A DNA stretch of 64,000 nucleotides from Arthrobacter citreus (GTDB lineage Bacteria; Bacillota; Bacilli; Bacillales; Bacillaceae_G): contig CP053688.1 of NCBI GenBank assembly GCA_013200995.1, positions 3,906,001 through 3,970,000 of the forward strand, in the 5' to 3' direction. A program made the translations under genes and the position numbers. The notes below the pieces were generated by a model. It was not told where the DNA came from. It did not search any database and saw nothing but the letters and a program-made list of their open reading frames with translations. Positions within the stretch are counted from its first letter, which is position 1, and each line of letters starts with the position of its first letter. Shown piece after piece: positions 52,399-61,336 of this stretch.

Positions 52399-52818
52399 TT
52401 GAAAATTGCTTTCATTGCACACGATCAAAAGAAAAAAGAATTAGTAAACTTTGCAATGGCGTATGAGTCTATTTTAACTAAACATGAGTTATATTCTACT
52501 GGAACAACCGGAACAAAAATAATGGAAAGTACAAATTTAAAAATTCACCGATTTAATTCGGGTCCTCTTGGGGGAGATCAAGAAATAGGTGCGCTAATCG
52601 CAAAGAATTTAATGGATATGGTTATCTTCTTTCGTGACCCACTAACAGCGCAACCACATGAACCAGATATTTTGGCTTTAATTCGCTTATGTGATGTTTA
52701 CGCAATTCCATTAGCAACAAACATGGGTACAGCGGAAATATTAATTCATGGATTGGAACGTGGGGACTTAAAATGGAGAAACATCATACACGGAAAGAAA
52801 ATTGATGAAGACAAGTGA
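52399..52818 (+). CDS. mgsA: Methylglyoxal synthase
   Basis: MgsA converts dihydroxyacetone phosphate to methylglyoxal and phosphate, a bypass under phosphate shortage or sugar stress. The 139-aa product contains [15 protein letters not shown] (catalytic Asp) and [20 protein letters not shown], both diagnostic. The start is taken as TTG at 52399 ([13 protein letters not shown]), 9 nt after AAAGGAA; an ATG at 52390 abuts the binding site. It is not in its usual ypj context of B. subtilis. Confidence 0.93.
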   Translation: MKIAFIAHDQKKKELVNFAMAYESILTKHELYSTGTTGTKIMESTNLKIHRFNSGPLGGDQEIGALIAKNLMDMVIFFRDPLTAQPHEPDILALIRLCDVYAIPLATNMGTAEILIHGLERGDLKWRNIIHGKKIDEDK

Positions 52819-52925
52819 AATCTGAATTCTACGTATAAGAAAATTTTAAAAATGATAAAGAAGCCGAATAAATAACTTTGATGAAGGAAATAGTAATTCT
52901 AGTTCAATTGAAAAGGAGGATTACG

Positions 52926-53090
52926 ATGGATAATCAAGGATATGGACATACACATAATTCAGGTGAAACAGTTATGATCTCTGGCTCTTACACTGATGCA
53001 GACGGGGAACATATTGAATTAGAAGCGGGACAAAAGTTTCCGAATTGCCCTTCATCAGGAAAGCCGACTAAGTGGAGACACGGCCGATAA
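52926..53090 (+). CDS. Small YjzC-like protein, 54 aa
   Basis: MDNQGYGHTHNSGETVMISG then SYTDADGEHIELEAGQKFPN and CPSSGKPTKWRHGR. The ELEAGQKFP portion recalls the YjzC family of small Bacillus proteins of unknown function. AAAGGAGG lies 7 nt before the ATG at 52926; an upstream in-frame ATG has no site. Confidence 0.6.
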   Translation: MDNQGYGHTHNSGETVMISGSYTDADGEHIELEAGQKFPNCPSSGKPTKWRHGR

Positions 53091-53160
53091 GTCAAGATTG
53101 GTTGATTTCTTTTATTTACTCCTAATGAATATGTAAATAAACAAATAACAATAGTAGCTA

Positions 53161-53196
53161 AAAAAGATTGTAACGATATAGTACAATCTTTTTTTA
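53161..53196 (+). terminator. Terminator after the YjzC-like gene
   Basis: AAAAAGATTGTA-acgatatag-TACAATCTTTTTTT. Confidence 0.88.
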
Positions 53197-53237
53197 TTGG
53201 AATGAAAGACTAAATGATATAGGGTTGATTTACACAA

Positions 53238-53273
53238 AAAAACTCCTTTCTCAAAATAGAAAAAGGAGTTTTT
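53238..53273. terminator. Terminator of the hxlR gene
   Basis: AAAAACTCCTTTct...aaAAAGGAGTTTTT, symmetrical A and T runs; lies directly behind the minus-strand regulator gene. Confidence 0.85.
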
Positions 53274-53274
53274 A

Positions 53275-53628
53275 TTATAGTGTTACTTCTGGAAGAAGCA
53301 CTTCATTTTTGTCAGGATACATTTGTTCAATATGATTTTCTCCCCAAGAGCATAGTAAATCTAAAACTTCCTTTAAAGACCATCCATACTCAGTTAAGGA
53401 ATATTCCACTTTAGGTGGAACTTGATTAAATACCTTTCGGTGAACGATATTATCTTCCTGTAATTCCTTCAATTGCTGAGTTAACATTTTTTGCGTAATA
53501 TTAGGCATTAATTTTTTTAATTCAGAAGTTCGTCTCGTTCCTTTTGTCAAATGACAAAGAATCACAACCTTCCATTTACCACCGATTACGTCTAATGAAG
53601 CTTCAACTGGAATATTGTATTTTTTCAT
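53275..53628 (-). CDS. HxlR-family transcriptional regulator
   Basis: A 117-aa winged-helix regulator: the HxlR core VIGGKWKVVILCHLTKGTRR, MPNITQKMLTQQLKELQED and VEYSLTEYGWSL. It is divergent from an MFS exporter and an aldo/keto reductase gene, the same trio as ytcD-ytbD-ytbE of B. subtilis. No cysteine lies at the redox-sensing N-terminal position known from YodB/HypR; Cys residues are at about 25 and 92. Likely represses the divergent pair. Confidence 0.9.
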   Translation of the reverse strand: MKKYNIPVEASLDVIGGKWKVVILCHLTKGTRRTSELKKLMPNITQKMLTQQLKELQEDNIVHRKVFNQVPPKVEYSLTEYGWSLKEVLDLLCSWGENHIEQMYPDKNEVLLPEVTL

Positions 53629-54041
53629 GTTCTCCTCTCCTTCATTTATCTACGTAGGCTTATTTTTAATGATTAGAATATCATAACACTCTCTACATAA
53701 ACTGTGTAGTTTCTAGTCTCGTTAAAAATTTTATTTGAAAATTTTTCTGCGATTTAAACCTCTATTCACATAAATGTTACTAAAAAGTAACTATATCACT
53801 TCAAAGTGCATACTTCTCTAAATTATTCCTATCGCTCATAATTACAAATAGTTAATAGATTAACGAACATTTATTAAAAAGTATTTTTTCCATTGTCACT
53901 TAAATGTATATATGGAAGTCGTTATTCTTTTACCTTATTTCATTTCATTTATGTTTTGAATGACAATAAGACTTTATTCAGGCGCCATGTCTCTTTGTAT
54001 TCAAACTACAATAAAAATAACAATTACAAGGAGGATTTTTA
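53629..54041. promoter_or_regulatory. Divergent control region hxlR / MFS gene
   Basis: A 413-nt gene-free stretch with several perfect dyads: CTACGTAG (53650-53657), CTACA-taaactg-TGTAG (53693-53709), GTTACT-aaaa-AGTAAC (53776-53791) and GTTAAT-ag-ATTAAC (53851-53864). HxlR-type repressors bind such short dyads. AGGAGG precedes the MFS start. Confidence 0.6.
53776..53791. promoter_or_regulatory. Candidate HxlR operator
   Basis: GTTACTAAAAAGTAAC, a perfect 16-bp palindrome between the divergent genes; the TTACT/AGTAA arms resemble operators of this family as I recall them. Confidence 0.5.
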
Positions 54042-55253
54042 ATGAATTCAACTGCTGCTTCGATTAAAGTGCAAGAGAAAAAAAGTGGCACTCCCGCGTT
54101 AATGGCGCTCGCTATTAGTGCATTTGGTATTGGAACAACTGAATTTGTTCCTGTTGGTTTATTATCAACTCTAGCTGGTGATTTGAAAATTTCAATTACA
54201 TTAGCAGGTTTATTAATTTCTGGTTATGCGATGGGTGTTGCATTTGGAGCACCAATTTTAACGGCATTAACGAATAAAATAGGTAGAAAATCTTTATTAA
54301 TGCTATTAATGGTTATCTTTATAGTAGGAAACAGTGTTGCTGCTTTTTCCACTAGCTTTGGCCTTCTGCTAGTTGCCCGAATTATTACATCATTTTCACA
54401 TGGGGTTTTCTTTTCAATCGGATCAACAATTGCAGCTGATGTAGTTCCTGAAAATAAACGTGCAAGTGCAATTGCGTTTATGTTCACAGGTTTAACAGTG
54501 GCGACTGTAACGGGTGTTCCATTAGGTACATTTATAGGTCAACATTTTGGATGGAGATCAACTTTTGGAGCTGTAGCGTTATTAGGAATCATTGCAATCA
54601 TTGCAATTGCGATCTTAGTTCCAAAATCAATTAAACAGCCGCCAGCTTCAAAAATTAGTGATAACTTGAAGGTTTTAACAAATGGTCCATTACTTTTGGC
54701 TTTTGCTATTACAGCTTTAGGATACGGTGGAACGTTTGTTGCATTCACTTACTTGTCACCAATCCTTGAAAAAATTACTGGCTTTGCTCCTAATTCTGTA
54801 AGTATTATCTTACTTGTTTACGGAGTTGCAGTTGCACTTGGAAATACAGTCGGAGGAAAAGCGGCTAATAAAAATCCTTTAAAGGCATTGACTTGGATGT
54901 TTGCAGTTCAAGCAATTATACTTGTCATTCTTTCGTTTACTGCACCATTTAAATTGGTTGGAATTGTTACGATTTTCTTCTTAGGATTACTTGCTTTCAT
55001 GAATGTACCTGGTTTACAAATTTATGTCGTGAAATTAGCAGAGAAGTATGTCCCATCTGCTGTAGATATTGCATCAGCACTAAATATAGCAGCGTTTAAC
55101 GTAGGTATAGCAATTGGAGCATTTATTGGTGGTTTAGTTGTAGATACGATTGGCTTGATTAATACACCGTGGATTGGTGGAATCATGGTCTTTGGAGCAG
55201 TACTTTTAAGCATTTGGAGTTCATCTTTAGAAAAGAAAAAAAATACTAAATAG
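54042..55253 (+). CDS. MFS exporter (DHA1, YtbD/AraJ-like)
   Basis: A 403-aa transporter with twelve predicted transmembrane helices. The family motifs are GIGTTEFVPVGLLSTLAGDL in helix 1 and the loop-2/3 motif TNKIGRKSLLM. Relatives export arabinose-like sugars, purines or drugs. It has AAGGAGG 8 nt upstream and lies 19 nt before an aldo/keto reductase gene, so both probably serve in detoxification under the divergent HxlR regulator. Confidence 0.88.
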   Translation: MNSTAASIKVQEKKSGTPALMALAISAFGIGTTEFVPVGLLSTLAGDLKISITLAGLLISGYAMGVAFGAPILTALTNKIGRKSLLMLLMVIFIVGNSVAAFSTSFGLLLVARIITSFSHGVFFSIGSTIAADVVPENKRASAIAFMFTGLTVATVTGVPLGTFIGQHFGWRSTFGAVALLGIIAIIAIAILVPKSIKQPPASKISDNLKVLTNGPLLLAFAITALGYGGTFVAFTYLSPILEKITGFAPNSVSIILLVYGVAVALGNTVGGKAANKNPLKALTWMFAVQAIILVILSFTAPFKLVGIVTIFFLGLLAFMNVPGLQIYVVKLAEKYVPSAVDIASALNIAAFNVGIAIGAFIGGLVVDTIGLINTPWIGGIMVFGAVLLSIWSSSLEKKKNTK

Positions 55254-55272
55254 AAAAAAGGAGATTTTAAAA

Positions 55273-56103
55273 ATGAATAACTTAGTTAAATTAAACAATG
55301 GTTTAGAAATGCCTATTATAGGGTTAGGAGTTTTCCAAGTGGAAGACGGACAAGTCGTAATTGATTCAGTAAAGGCTGCTATCAGAAATGGATATCGTAG
55401 TATTGATACTGCAGCAATTTATCAAAATGAAGAAGGCGTTGGAAAAGGAATTAAAGAAGCACTTGAAGAGAACGGCCTGAAACGTGAAGACTTATTTATT
55501 ACATCTAAAGTTTGGAATGCTGATCTTGGCTACCAATCAACTATTGATGCTTTCGAATTAAGTTTGAAAAAACTAGGTCTTGATTATTTAGATTTATATT
55601 TAATCCACTGGCCTGTAGAAGGTAAATACGTTGAATCTTGGAAAGCACTTGAAACACTATATAAAGATGGAAAAGTTAAAGCAATTGGAATGAGTAACTT
55701 CCAAATTCATCACTTAAAAGAAGTAATGGCTACTGCTGAAATTATGCCTATGGTCAATCAAGTCGAATTACATCCGATGCTAAGCCAAGTTGAACTAAGA
55801 GAATTCTTAAACGAAAATTCAATTCAAATAGAAGCGTGGGCTCCGTTAATGCAAGGAGGACTATTTGAAAACGAAACTTTATTAGAAATCGCAAACAAAT
55901 ATAATAAATCAATTGCTCAAGTTGTGTTACGTTGGCATTTACAAAACGGTATCGTCATCATACCGAAATCAATTAAAGAACATCGCATTCAAGAAAATGC
56001 AAATCTATTCGATTTTGAATTAACACAAGAGGATATGGAACAAATCAACTCACTAAACCAAAACCACCGAGTTGGTCCAGACCCTGATAATTTTGATTTT
56101 TAA
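55273..56103 (+). CDS. Aldo/keto reductase (YtbE-like)
   Basis: A 276-aa NADPH-dependent reductase of aldehydes, e.g. methylglyoxal or glyoxal. The catalytic tetrad is visible: Asp and Tyr in SIDTAAIYQNEEGVG, Lys in ITSKVW and His in LYLIHWP. The cofactor-binding IPKSIKEHRIQEN is present. GAAAAAAGGAG precedes it. The IS3 element lies right behind it, 36 nt after the stop. Confidence 0.92.
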   Translation: MNNLVKLNNGLEMPIIGLGVFQVEDGQVVIDSVKAAIRNGYRSIDTAAIYQNEEGVGKGIKEALEENGLKREDLFITSKVWNADLGYQSTIDAFELSLKKLGLDYLDLYLIHWPVEGKYVESWKALETLYKDGKVKAIGMSNFQIHHLKEVMATAEIMPMVNQVELHPMLSQVELREFLNENSIQIEAWAPLMQGGLFENETLLEIANKYNKSIAQVVLRWHLQNGIVIIPKSIKEHRIQENANLFDFELTQEDMEQINSLNQNHRVGPDPDNFDF

Positions 56104-56206
56104 GCAAAACCTATAAATATTATTTAAATGTAATAACGAGGTACCAGGAAAAAGACTGTAATTTTGGTCTTAACCCTGTCAAGTAGACACACATAAAAAA
56201 GACTTT

Positions 56207-57034
56207 CTAAGCAGCCGTTGTTAACCTGTATTTTACAGGGGAACAACGGTTTAATCGTTTTTGTGTACGTTCATTATTATAGAAATGAATATACTCTTCA
56301 ATTGCTTGAATAAGTGCCTGTTCTGAATTAAAATTAGATAGATACACCAATTCACATTTGAAGTGTGAGAAGAACGATTCAACGCATGCGTTGTCTAGGC
56401 AGTTTCCTTTGCGAGAGTGGCTGCCTAATAAATTATTCTTTTCTAGGAACTGGTTGTATTTTGGAGTCGTGTACTGGAATCCCTGATCTGAATGCAGGAT
56501 ACTTCCATGCACGTTTCTTTTTTTACATAAGTCTTTAATTGTTTCTAGGACTAGTTTAAGATCATTTCGCTCTGAACACTTCCAAGACAGGATTTCATTA
56601 TTATAAAGATCTTGTACAACTGATAGATAATAGAATTTATTCCCTACTTTGATATACGTGATATCTGTCGCAAATGCAACGTTTGGTAAGTCTTGTTTAA
56701 ATTGGCGATTTAATAGATTAGGATAAATATTAGATGGTTCTACACCAAAATATTTTCTTTTCTTACGTATGACCGATTTAATGTCTAATTCCTTCATTAT
56801 TCGATACACCTTTTTGTGGTTAATAATTAACCCTTCATCTCTTAAACGGTCAGTAATTCTAGGATATCCGTAATATGGTCGAATTGTATGAATGGCTTGA
56901 ATATGGGATTTAACCGCGTCCTCAAGATTAGTTCTCCTTAATTTATAAACAATCAATTTTTTCCATTTATAGAAACCAGCTCTTGAAACTTTTGCGATTC
57001 GAATAAGCATCGTTATTGGGTAACGTGCTTTCAT
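56207..57034 (-). CDS. IS3-family transposase OrfB (DDE integrase core)
   Basis: The 275-aa catalytic part. The DDE triad is visible: ATDITYI, LHSDQGFQYT and LDNACVESFFSHFK. It is out of phase with OrfA by -1, so the working transposase is the OrfAB fusion; the first ATG at 57034 may also give OrfB alone. Confidence 0.93.
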   Translation of the reverse strand: MKARYPITMLIRIAKVSRAGFYKWKKLIVYKLRRTNLEDAVKSHIQAIHTIRPYYGYPRITDRLRDEGLIINHKKVYRIMKELDIKSVIRKKRKYFGVEPSNIYPNLLNRQFKQDLPNVAFATDITYIKVGNKFYYLSVVQDLYNNEILSWKCSERNDLKLVLETIKDLCKKRNVHGSILHSDQGFQYTTPKYNQFLEKNNLLGSHSRKGNCLDNACVESFFSHFKCELVYLSNFNSEQALIQAIEEYIHFYNNERTQKRLNRCSPVKYRLTTAA

Positions 57035-57069
57035 CTCATTAATTATTTCAAATCGAACTCCCTTTGGAA

Positions 57070-57393
57070 TTATCCCTCCTCGAGTATATTTGGATAGAGC
57101 TTTTTTAAGTATTCTATCTGCGCTTTTAAATATTTATTTTCTTCCTCAATTGAGCTAAATTCAGTTTTAGTAAAATCTGCAAATGGATTATTAGCTTTAG
57201 ATTTTCCTCTTTGATCATCAAATAACTCACCATTTCTATACTTTTTTACCCACTCTTTAAGCTGGGTAGAACTTCGTAGACCTAGTTCTTCCGAAATCGA
57301 AACATAACTGCCAAATCCATCTTCATAACGTTTTACTGCCTTAAGCTTGAATTCAATCGAATATTTCTTAAATTTAGTCCCTTTTAAAGGCAT
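57070..57393 (-). CDS. IS3-family transposase OrfA (DNA-binding)
   Basis: A 107-aa helix-turn-helix protein (FKLKAVKRYEDGFGSYVSIS; SSTQLKEWVKKYRNGE) with a leucine-rich coiled coil (EEENKYLKAQIEYLKKLY). It binds the IS ends and, when fused to OrfB by frameshifting, makes transposase. Confidence 0.92.
   Translation of the reverse strand: MPLKGTKFKKYSIEFKLKAVKRYEDGFGSYVSISEELGLRSSTQLKEWVKKYRNGELFDDQRGKSKANNPFADFTKTEFSSIEEENKYLKAQIEYLKKLYPNILEEG
57100..57106 (-). other. A6G programmed frameshift site in the IS3 element
   Basis: On the minus strand the sequence reads AAAAAAG near the end of orfA, the standard -1 slippery heptamer of IS3 elements. The frame offset between orfA and orfB is as required. 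Confidence 0.8.
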
Positions 57394-57760
57394 AATAAAT
57401 CCCCCTATAGTAGATTACCTATCCATTATAAGGGATAGGCTTTTTCCCGTGTCTACTATAAAGGGATAATATCATTTTTACAGTCTTTTTCTGTACCATT
57501 TTTTCGTAATTAGCTCGCAGAAGAATAAAGAAATAAACAATTATTTACCTAACGCCAGACCTTAAAGGACATTCTAGATGAAAGGTCGAATATTCGATAA
57601 TAACAATATTTAATAAATAGAAACAGCCTCATGTTGTAAGACTTAAGACTGATATAGACTAATGCTAAAGTGCGTTTTAAACTGTAAACCAATTAATTAC
57701 TATTAAGATAGTTAATAAAAATTACTGGAAAACGGTCGAGCAGTAGAGGAGTTGATTACG

Positions 57761-58648
57761 GTGAGGAAAGAAGCAAAAAAGTTCAACACTATGAAGGAAC
57801 TTTCATTACACATAGTGATTGCTACAATATCAATCTTAATATTGATTATCTGTTTACCTACTGTTGTCATGGTCTATAAAGTATCATTTGTTTTTGCAAT
57901 AATGGGAACTTTATTATTGGATTTTTATCTTGTTGTATCGAATCATAAAAACCCTTTAAAATTCACGAAAATCGTACTGATTTGCTTACTTTTAGGTATA
58001 TCCGCTGTAGGAATCATATTCTATATCAGCAAATTTTTAGTAATCGTAAATTCATATGGGATTGAGCGAATATTAACCGATCATATTACAACTGCAAAAT
58101 TATTATTTTTCTTAATTTGTTTATTTCAACCAATCATTTTGCCATTACCAGAAGCGATTACGATTCCGGCAGGTAGTGCTGTAATAGGTGCTTTTTCTGG
58201 AGCGGCTATTGGGTTCTTAGGTTCAACTTTAGGTATTGTCATTATGTACTTTTTAGCAAGAATAGGTGGATATAAACTAGTCTCAAAATTGGTAAAAGAA
58301 AAACACCTAAAAAAATATCAAGAATATGTATTAAAAAATGAAACAATTATTTTAACGCTAATGTTTATCGTTCCGATTTTGCCAGATGAAATTATTTGCG
58401 TAGGGGCCGGCATTAGCAAAGTATCCTTGAAAAAGTTCATTGTAATTGCTGCGATTTCAAAATTAATAACGTCTTCACTATTATCCTACTCAGTTTATTT
58501 AGCGAAAGTTTTCTCGCTAACAACTTCGCAAATAGCTTTAATGGGCTCCATTTTATTAGCTTGTATCTTATCTTTATCATTCATTATTAAGAGATTAATT
58601 AAGCGAGCAAATTCAAAAGAAGCTTATGTTGCTTCGCAAGGTGAATAA
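57761..58648 (+). CDS. VTT-domain (TVP38/DedA-like) membrane protein
   Basis: A 295-aa integral membrane protein; VTT-domain core PLPEAITIPAGSAVIGAFSG and GFLGSTLGIVIMYFLARIGG, with PILPDEIICVGAGIS near the end. Relatives act in lipid or small-molecule transport across the membrane. The GTG at 57761 has GAGGAG 9 nt upstream; an earlier TTG at 57752 is less likely. A terminator follows. The 260 nt before it (after the IS) show no gene. Confidence 0.8.
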   Translation: MRKEAKKFNTMKELSLHIVIATISILILIICLPTVVMVYKVSFVFAIMGTLLLDFYLVVSNHKNPLKFTKIVLICLLLGISAVGIIFYISKFLVIVNSYGIERILTDHITTAKLLFFLICLFQPIILPLPEAITIPAGSAVIGAFSGAAIGFLGSTLGIVIMYFLARIGGYKLVSKLVKEKHLKKYQEYVLKNETIILTLMFIVPILPDEIICVGAGISKVSLKKFIVIAAISKLITSSLLSYSVYLAKVFSLTTSQIALMGSILLACILSLSFIIKRLIKRANSKEAYVASQGE

Positions 58649-58650
58649 TA

Positions 58651-58690
58651 AAAAGGCAATGTAACGGTAAACGATACATTGCCTTTTTTT
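58651..58690 (+). terminator. Terminator after the first VTT gene
   Basis: AAAGGCAATGTA-acggtaaacga-TACATTGCCTTT with T-run. Confidence 0.9.
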
Positions 58691-58757
58691 ATGACTATTG
58701 TCGAAATTGAAAATTTCCTGAGAAATAATGTAGAAAATATGACGAATTACATTTTAA

Positions 58758-59069
58758 TCATCCAATTAAAACTTTAATACCTTGAACAATATTCCATATA
58801 AATACGACTAAATTAACAATGCATACTAATATAAATCCGCCAATAATAGTATAGCTTACTCCATCGCCCATTGTATTAAACGTAAAAATGGAGATCGCCC
58901 CTAAAATGATAATTGTTAGAAAGGGGAGTATATGTGAAAAAAGTGCTCGTTTAGAATGGGACTTTATTTGTTGATCTTTGGCTACAAAATAAACGATGAT
59001 TGGCAATAAAAAAGGCGCGAAAAAAATACTAAAATAACATAATGAGGACAAAATCTTATTTGTTTCCAT
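58758..59069 (-). CDS. DUF4870-family membrane protein
   Basis: A 103-aa protein with three hydrophobic segments: LSSLCYFSIFFAPFLLPIIV, HILPFLTIIILGAISIF and the C-terminal ILVCIVNLVVFIWNIVQGIK. The YFSIFFAPFLLP start and HSKRAL motif are typical of DUF4870. Function unknown. It precedes another VTT-domain gene on the same strand but 112 nt apart. Confidence 0.82.
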   Translation of the reverse strand: METNKILSSLCYFSIFFAPFLLPIIVYFVAKDQQIKSHSKRALFSHILPFLTIIILGAISIFTFNTMGDGVSYTIIGGFILVCIVNLVVFIWNIVQGIKVLIG

Positions 59070-59181
59070 TTATTTACCTCAATTTCTTAAAGAATTTTAA
59101 TTAACCTTATTATAGTTTAATTTATATATAAAAATCGATTAATTTATTAACAATTTTTATATATAAATTTGCTTTAATTGA

Positions 59182-59826
59182 TTAGGCAGAAAAATGAGTA
59201 TCCTTTTTCTGTCTCTTTTTAAAGGAAATATAAATGTAAAACAACAATAGGATTGTAGCAGTAATACAGATTGTAGTCCATGGCGAGCCTAACAAGAAGT
59301 TCCCATATAAAGTATAAAGAACTGCGATTGGAATATTACCGGCAAACACAATTGCGATATAAGACAAATATTTCATATTAGTAGAAGCTGCAATAAAGCA
59401 TGCACCGTCTGTTGGAGCTAGAGGAGTTGCAACTGTTAAAAATAAGTATTTCTTTCGATTAGAAATAATTTCGTTAAATAGAGAAGGATATTTATTCTCC
59501 ATGAACTGCTGAATCGTGTCACTTAAAATAGTTCTACTTAATAAGTAAATAATAGATTCAGTAATCGCCATACCAACTAATGATAAGAGTATGGTCTCAT
59601 ACGGATGAAAAAATAAACTGCCTACTACTATTAATACTGAGCTAGGAATAAATAGGAAAATTCTGGCGCAGAAAATAGCAACAAATAATAGCATCGGATT
59701 GATGGAGGAATTCGTAATAAAATGTTTTATATCGTCCAATGAGAGATGAAATAAATGATATCGAAAGGCAAGTAGTAGCATTAAAATCCAAAAGCCGATA
59801 ACGATGAGTGGAACGACTTTTTTCAT
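59182..59826 (-). CDS. TVP38/TMEM64-family (VTT) membrane protein
   Basis: A 214-aa protein with five or six hydrophobic segments and the VTT core RIFLFIPSSVLIVVGSLFFH followed by the LSLVGMAITESIIYLLSR helix. Similar to YdjX/YtxB-type Bacillus proteins. Second VTT protein within 1.5 kb, on the opposite strand to the first. Confidence 0.85.
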   Translation of the reverse strand: MKKVVPLIVIGFWILMLLLAFRYHLFHLSLDDIKHFITNSSINPMLLFVAIFCARIFLFIPSSVLIVVGSLFFHPYETILLSLVGMAITESIIYLLSRTILSDTIQQFMENKYPSLFNEIISNRKKYLFLTVATPLAPTDGACFIAASTNMKYLSYIAIVFAGNIPIAVLYTLYGNFLLGSPWTTICITATILLLFYIYISFKKRQKKDTHFSA

Positions 59827-60001
59827 GATTTATGCTCTCCTTTATAGTAGAAAATCTTCAGTTATATTATTCTATTCGCCAATTACTAGAAAACTGATTC
59901 ATTTTAAAAAATTAATAATAAAGGGCATAAAAGTGTCAAAAATTGAATAAAAATTTAATAAGCAATAAATATCTCAATTTAAAGAGAAATGAGGTAGAGA
60001 T

Positions 60002-60388
60002 ATGCTTGATGATGGTCTATTAATTATTCGACTTGTTTTAGGAATTATTTTATTAGGTCATGGCGTTCAGAAAGTATTTGGCTGGTTTGGCGGTTACGGT
60101 ATAAAAGGTACTGGACAGTGGCTAGAGTCAATTGGAATTAAACCTGGAGCATTCTTTGCTTTTATTACTGGAGTTGCAGAAATCGTAGGAGGATTCTTTG
60201 TAGCGGCTGGTGTATATACAGAAGTTGGAGCATGGTTAATTATTGTAGTTATGGCAGTAGCAGTATTGAAAGTACATTTAAAGAATGGATTTTGGAATAG
60301 TTCGAACGGTTTTGAATTTAATCTGCTAATTATAGCAGCAGCTGTTGGGTTACTACTGACAGGTCCAGGATCACTAGTATTATTTTAG
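60002..60388 (+). CDS. DoxX-family membrane protein
   Basis: A 128-aa, four-helix membrane protein: RLVLGIILLGHGVQKVFGWF, the GTGQWLESIGIKPG loop and FFVAAGVYTEVGAWLI. DoxX-type proteins are tied to thiosulfate or redox metabolism in some species; the role here is open. AAATGAGGTAGAG precedes the start. Confidence 0.88.
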   Translation: MLDDGLLIIRLVLGIILLGHGVQKVFGWFGGYGIKGTGQWLESIGIKPGAFFAFITGVAEIVGGFFVAAGVYTEVGAWLIIVVMAVAVLKVHLKNGFWNSSNGFEFNLLIIAAAVGLLLTGPGSLVLF

Positions 60389-60737
60389 ATTCGGAAACTT
60401 ATGGGATGTCTCATTTATTGAGGCTCCTTTTTTTGTTTGTATATACGAACAAATTATGTGCTTTGTTTATAAAGCTGTTAATTTTGTGCATAAACAGGAG
60501 TCTTTTGTTCATAAAGAGGATTGATCAATATAAGAGGACTTGTGTGAGTAGAAAAAATTATCGAAATGGACGAACACTTTGTGAACACGGCTTAAATATT
60601 GTTGGAATGCGTCTTATTATCGCCAAAACAAGTTACAATCGTGAAATGACCAGACCAAATATGTGACTAACAATTTTTAAATTCCCTCATTCGTGATACG
60701 ATAAGTTTAATAATGATAACCATACGGAGGGATTAAG
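60389..60737. other. Gene-free stretch with short tandem repeats
   Basis: An open frame over 60406-60666 starts without a ribosome binding site and reads through the 21-bp repeats; I regard it as noncoding. A GGAGGG site for the next gene lies at the end. Confidence 0.55.
60462..60524. repeat. Three 21-bp tandem repeats
   Basis: TTTGTTTATAAAGCTGTTAA (60462), TTTGTGCATAAACAGGAGTC (60483) and TTTGTTCATAAAGAGGATTG (60504): exact 21-bp period, consensus TTTGTnnATAAAnnnG. Confidence 0.7.
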
Positions 60738-61205
60738 ATGGCAGATTCTATTTTTGAACAGCTTAAGTTTACAAGATTTTATACTTTAAAAATTCTTAAA
60801 TCAGTTTCAAATGATGTTGTTGGTGTAGTGCCAACTGGATTTAATAATAATATTCATTGGAATGCTGGTCATATATTAGGGGCATATGAGCAATTACTTT
60901 ATGGAAATACTGGTGATACCATCAAACTTTCAAGAGAATTCATCGATTCTTTTAAGGGTGGAACTAAACCAAGTGACTGGCAGGAGACCCCTCCATCATA
61001 TGAGGAAATTATTCGATTGTTAGAAGAGCAAACTGAGCAATTGATTTCTACATACGAAGGCCGTTTAGATGAAGTGATTGAAAAAGAGATAAAACTTGGT
61101 AATTTTGAAATTAAAACTATTCGAGATATGCTAAGCTTTAATATCTTTCATGAAGGTTTACATGCGGGCTTAGTAAATGGTTTAAAGAGAACACTTGGAC
61201 AGTAA
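60738..61205 (+). CDS. DinB-superfamily protein
   Basis: A 155-aa four-helix-bundle protein with the metal-binding histidines in IHWNAGHILGAYEQ and FHEGLHAG. Family members include bacillithiol-dependent transferases and damage-inducible proteins of unknown role. ACGGAGGG precedes the start; transcribed alone. Confidence 0.85.
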   Translation: MADSIFEQLKFTRFYTLKILKSVSNDVVGVVPTGFNNNIHWNAGHILGAYEQLLYGNTGDTIKLSREFIDSFKGGTKPSDWQETPPSYEEIIRLLEEQTEQLISTYEGRLDEVIEKEIKLGNFEIKTIRDMLSFNIFHEGLHAGLVNGLKRTLGQ

Positions 61206-61230
61206 GTAAATTCGTTAATTTTGTTTCTAT

Positions 61231-61267
61231 AAAAATCTAAGAGGTTGTGCTCTTAGATTTTTTTGTT
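61231..61267 (+). terminator. Terminator after the DinB-like gene
   Basis: AAAATCTAAGAG-gttgtg-CTCTTAGATTTTTTT. Confidence 0.92.
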
Positions 61268-61336
61268 ATAATCATGTGTAACTATTATAAAAATGGTGGT
61301 CTGAAAATTAAGTCATTTTAAAACGAGGTTATTTAA

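Larger units (their letters stand above)
56140..57498 (-). mobile_element. IS3-family insertion sequence, complete
   Basis: About 1.36 kb. The ends are long imperfect inverted repeats: left GGTACCAGGAAAAAGACTGT at 56140, right (reverse complement) GGTACAGAAAAAGACTGTAA from 57497. Further matches lie inside, CCCTGTCAAGTAGACAC against CCCTTTATAGTAGACAC. It carries overlapping orfA and orfB with a frameshift signal. No target duplication could be identified, so an end may have changed. Looks intact and perhaps active. Confidence 0.85.

Noticed and set aside
60406..60666. An 86-codon frame downstream of doxX
   Set aside because: No ribosome binding site, skewed composition, and it runs through the 21-bp repeats.
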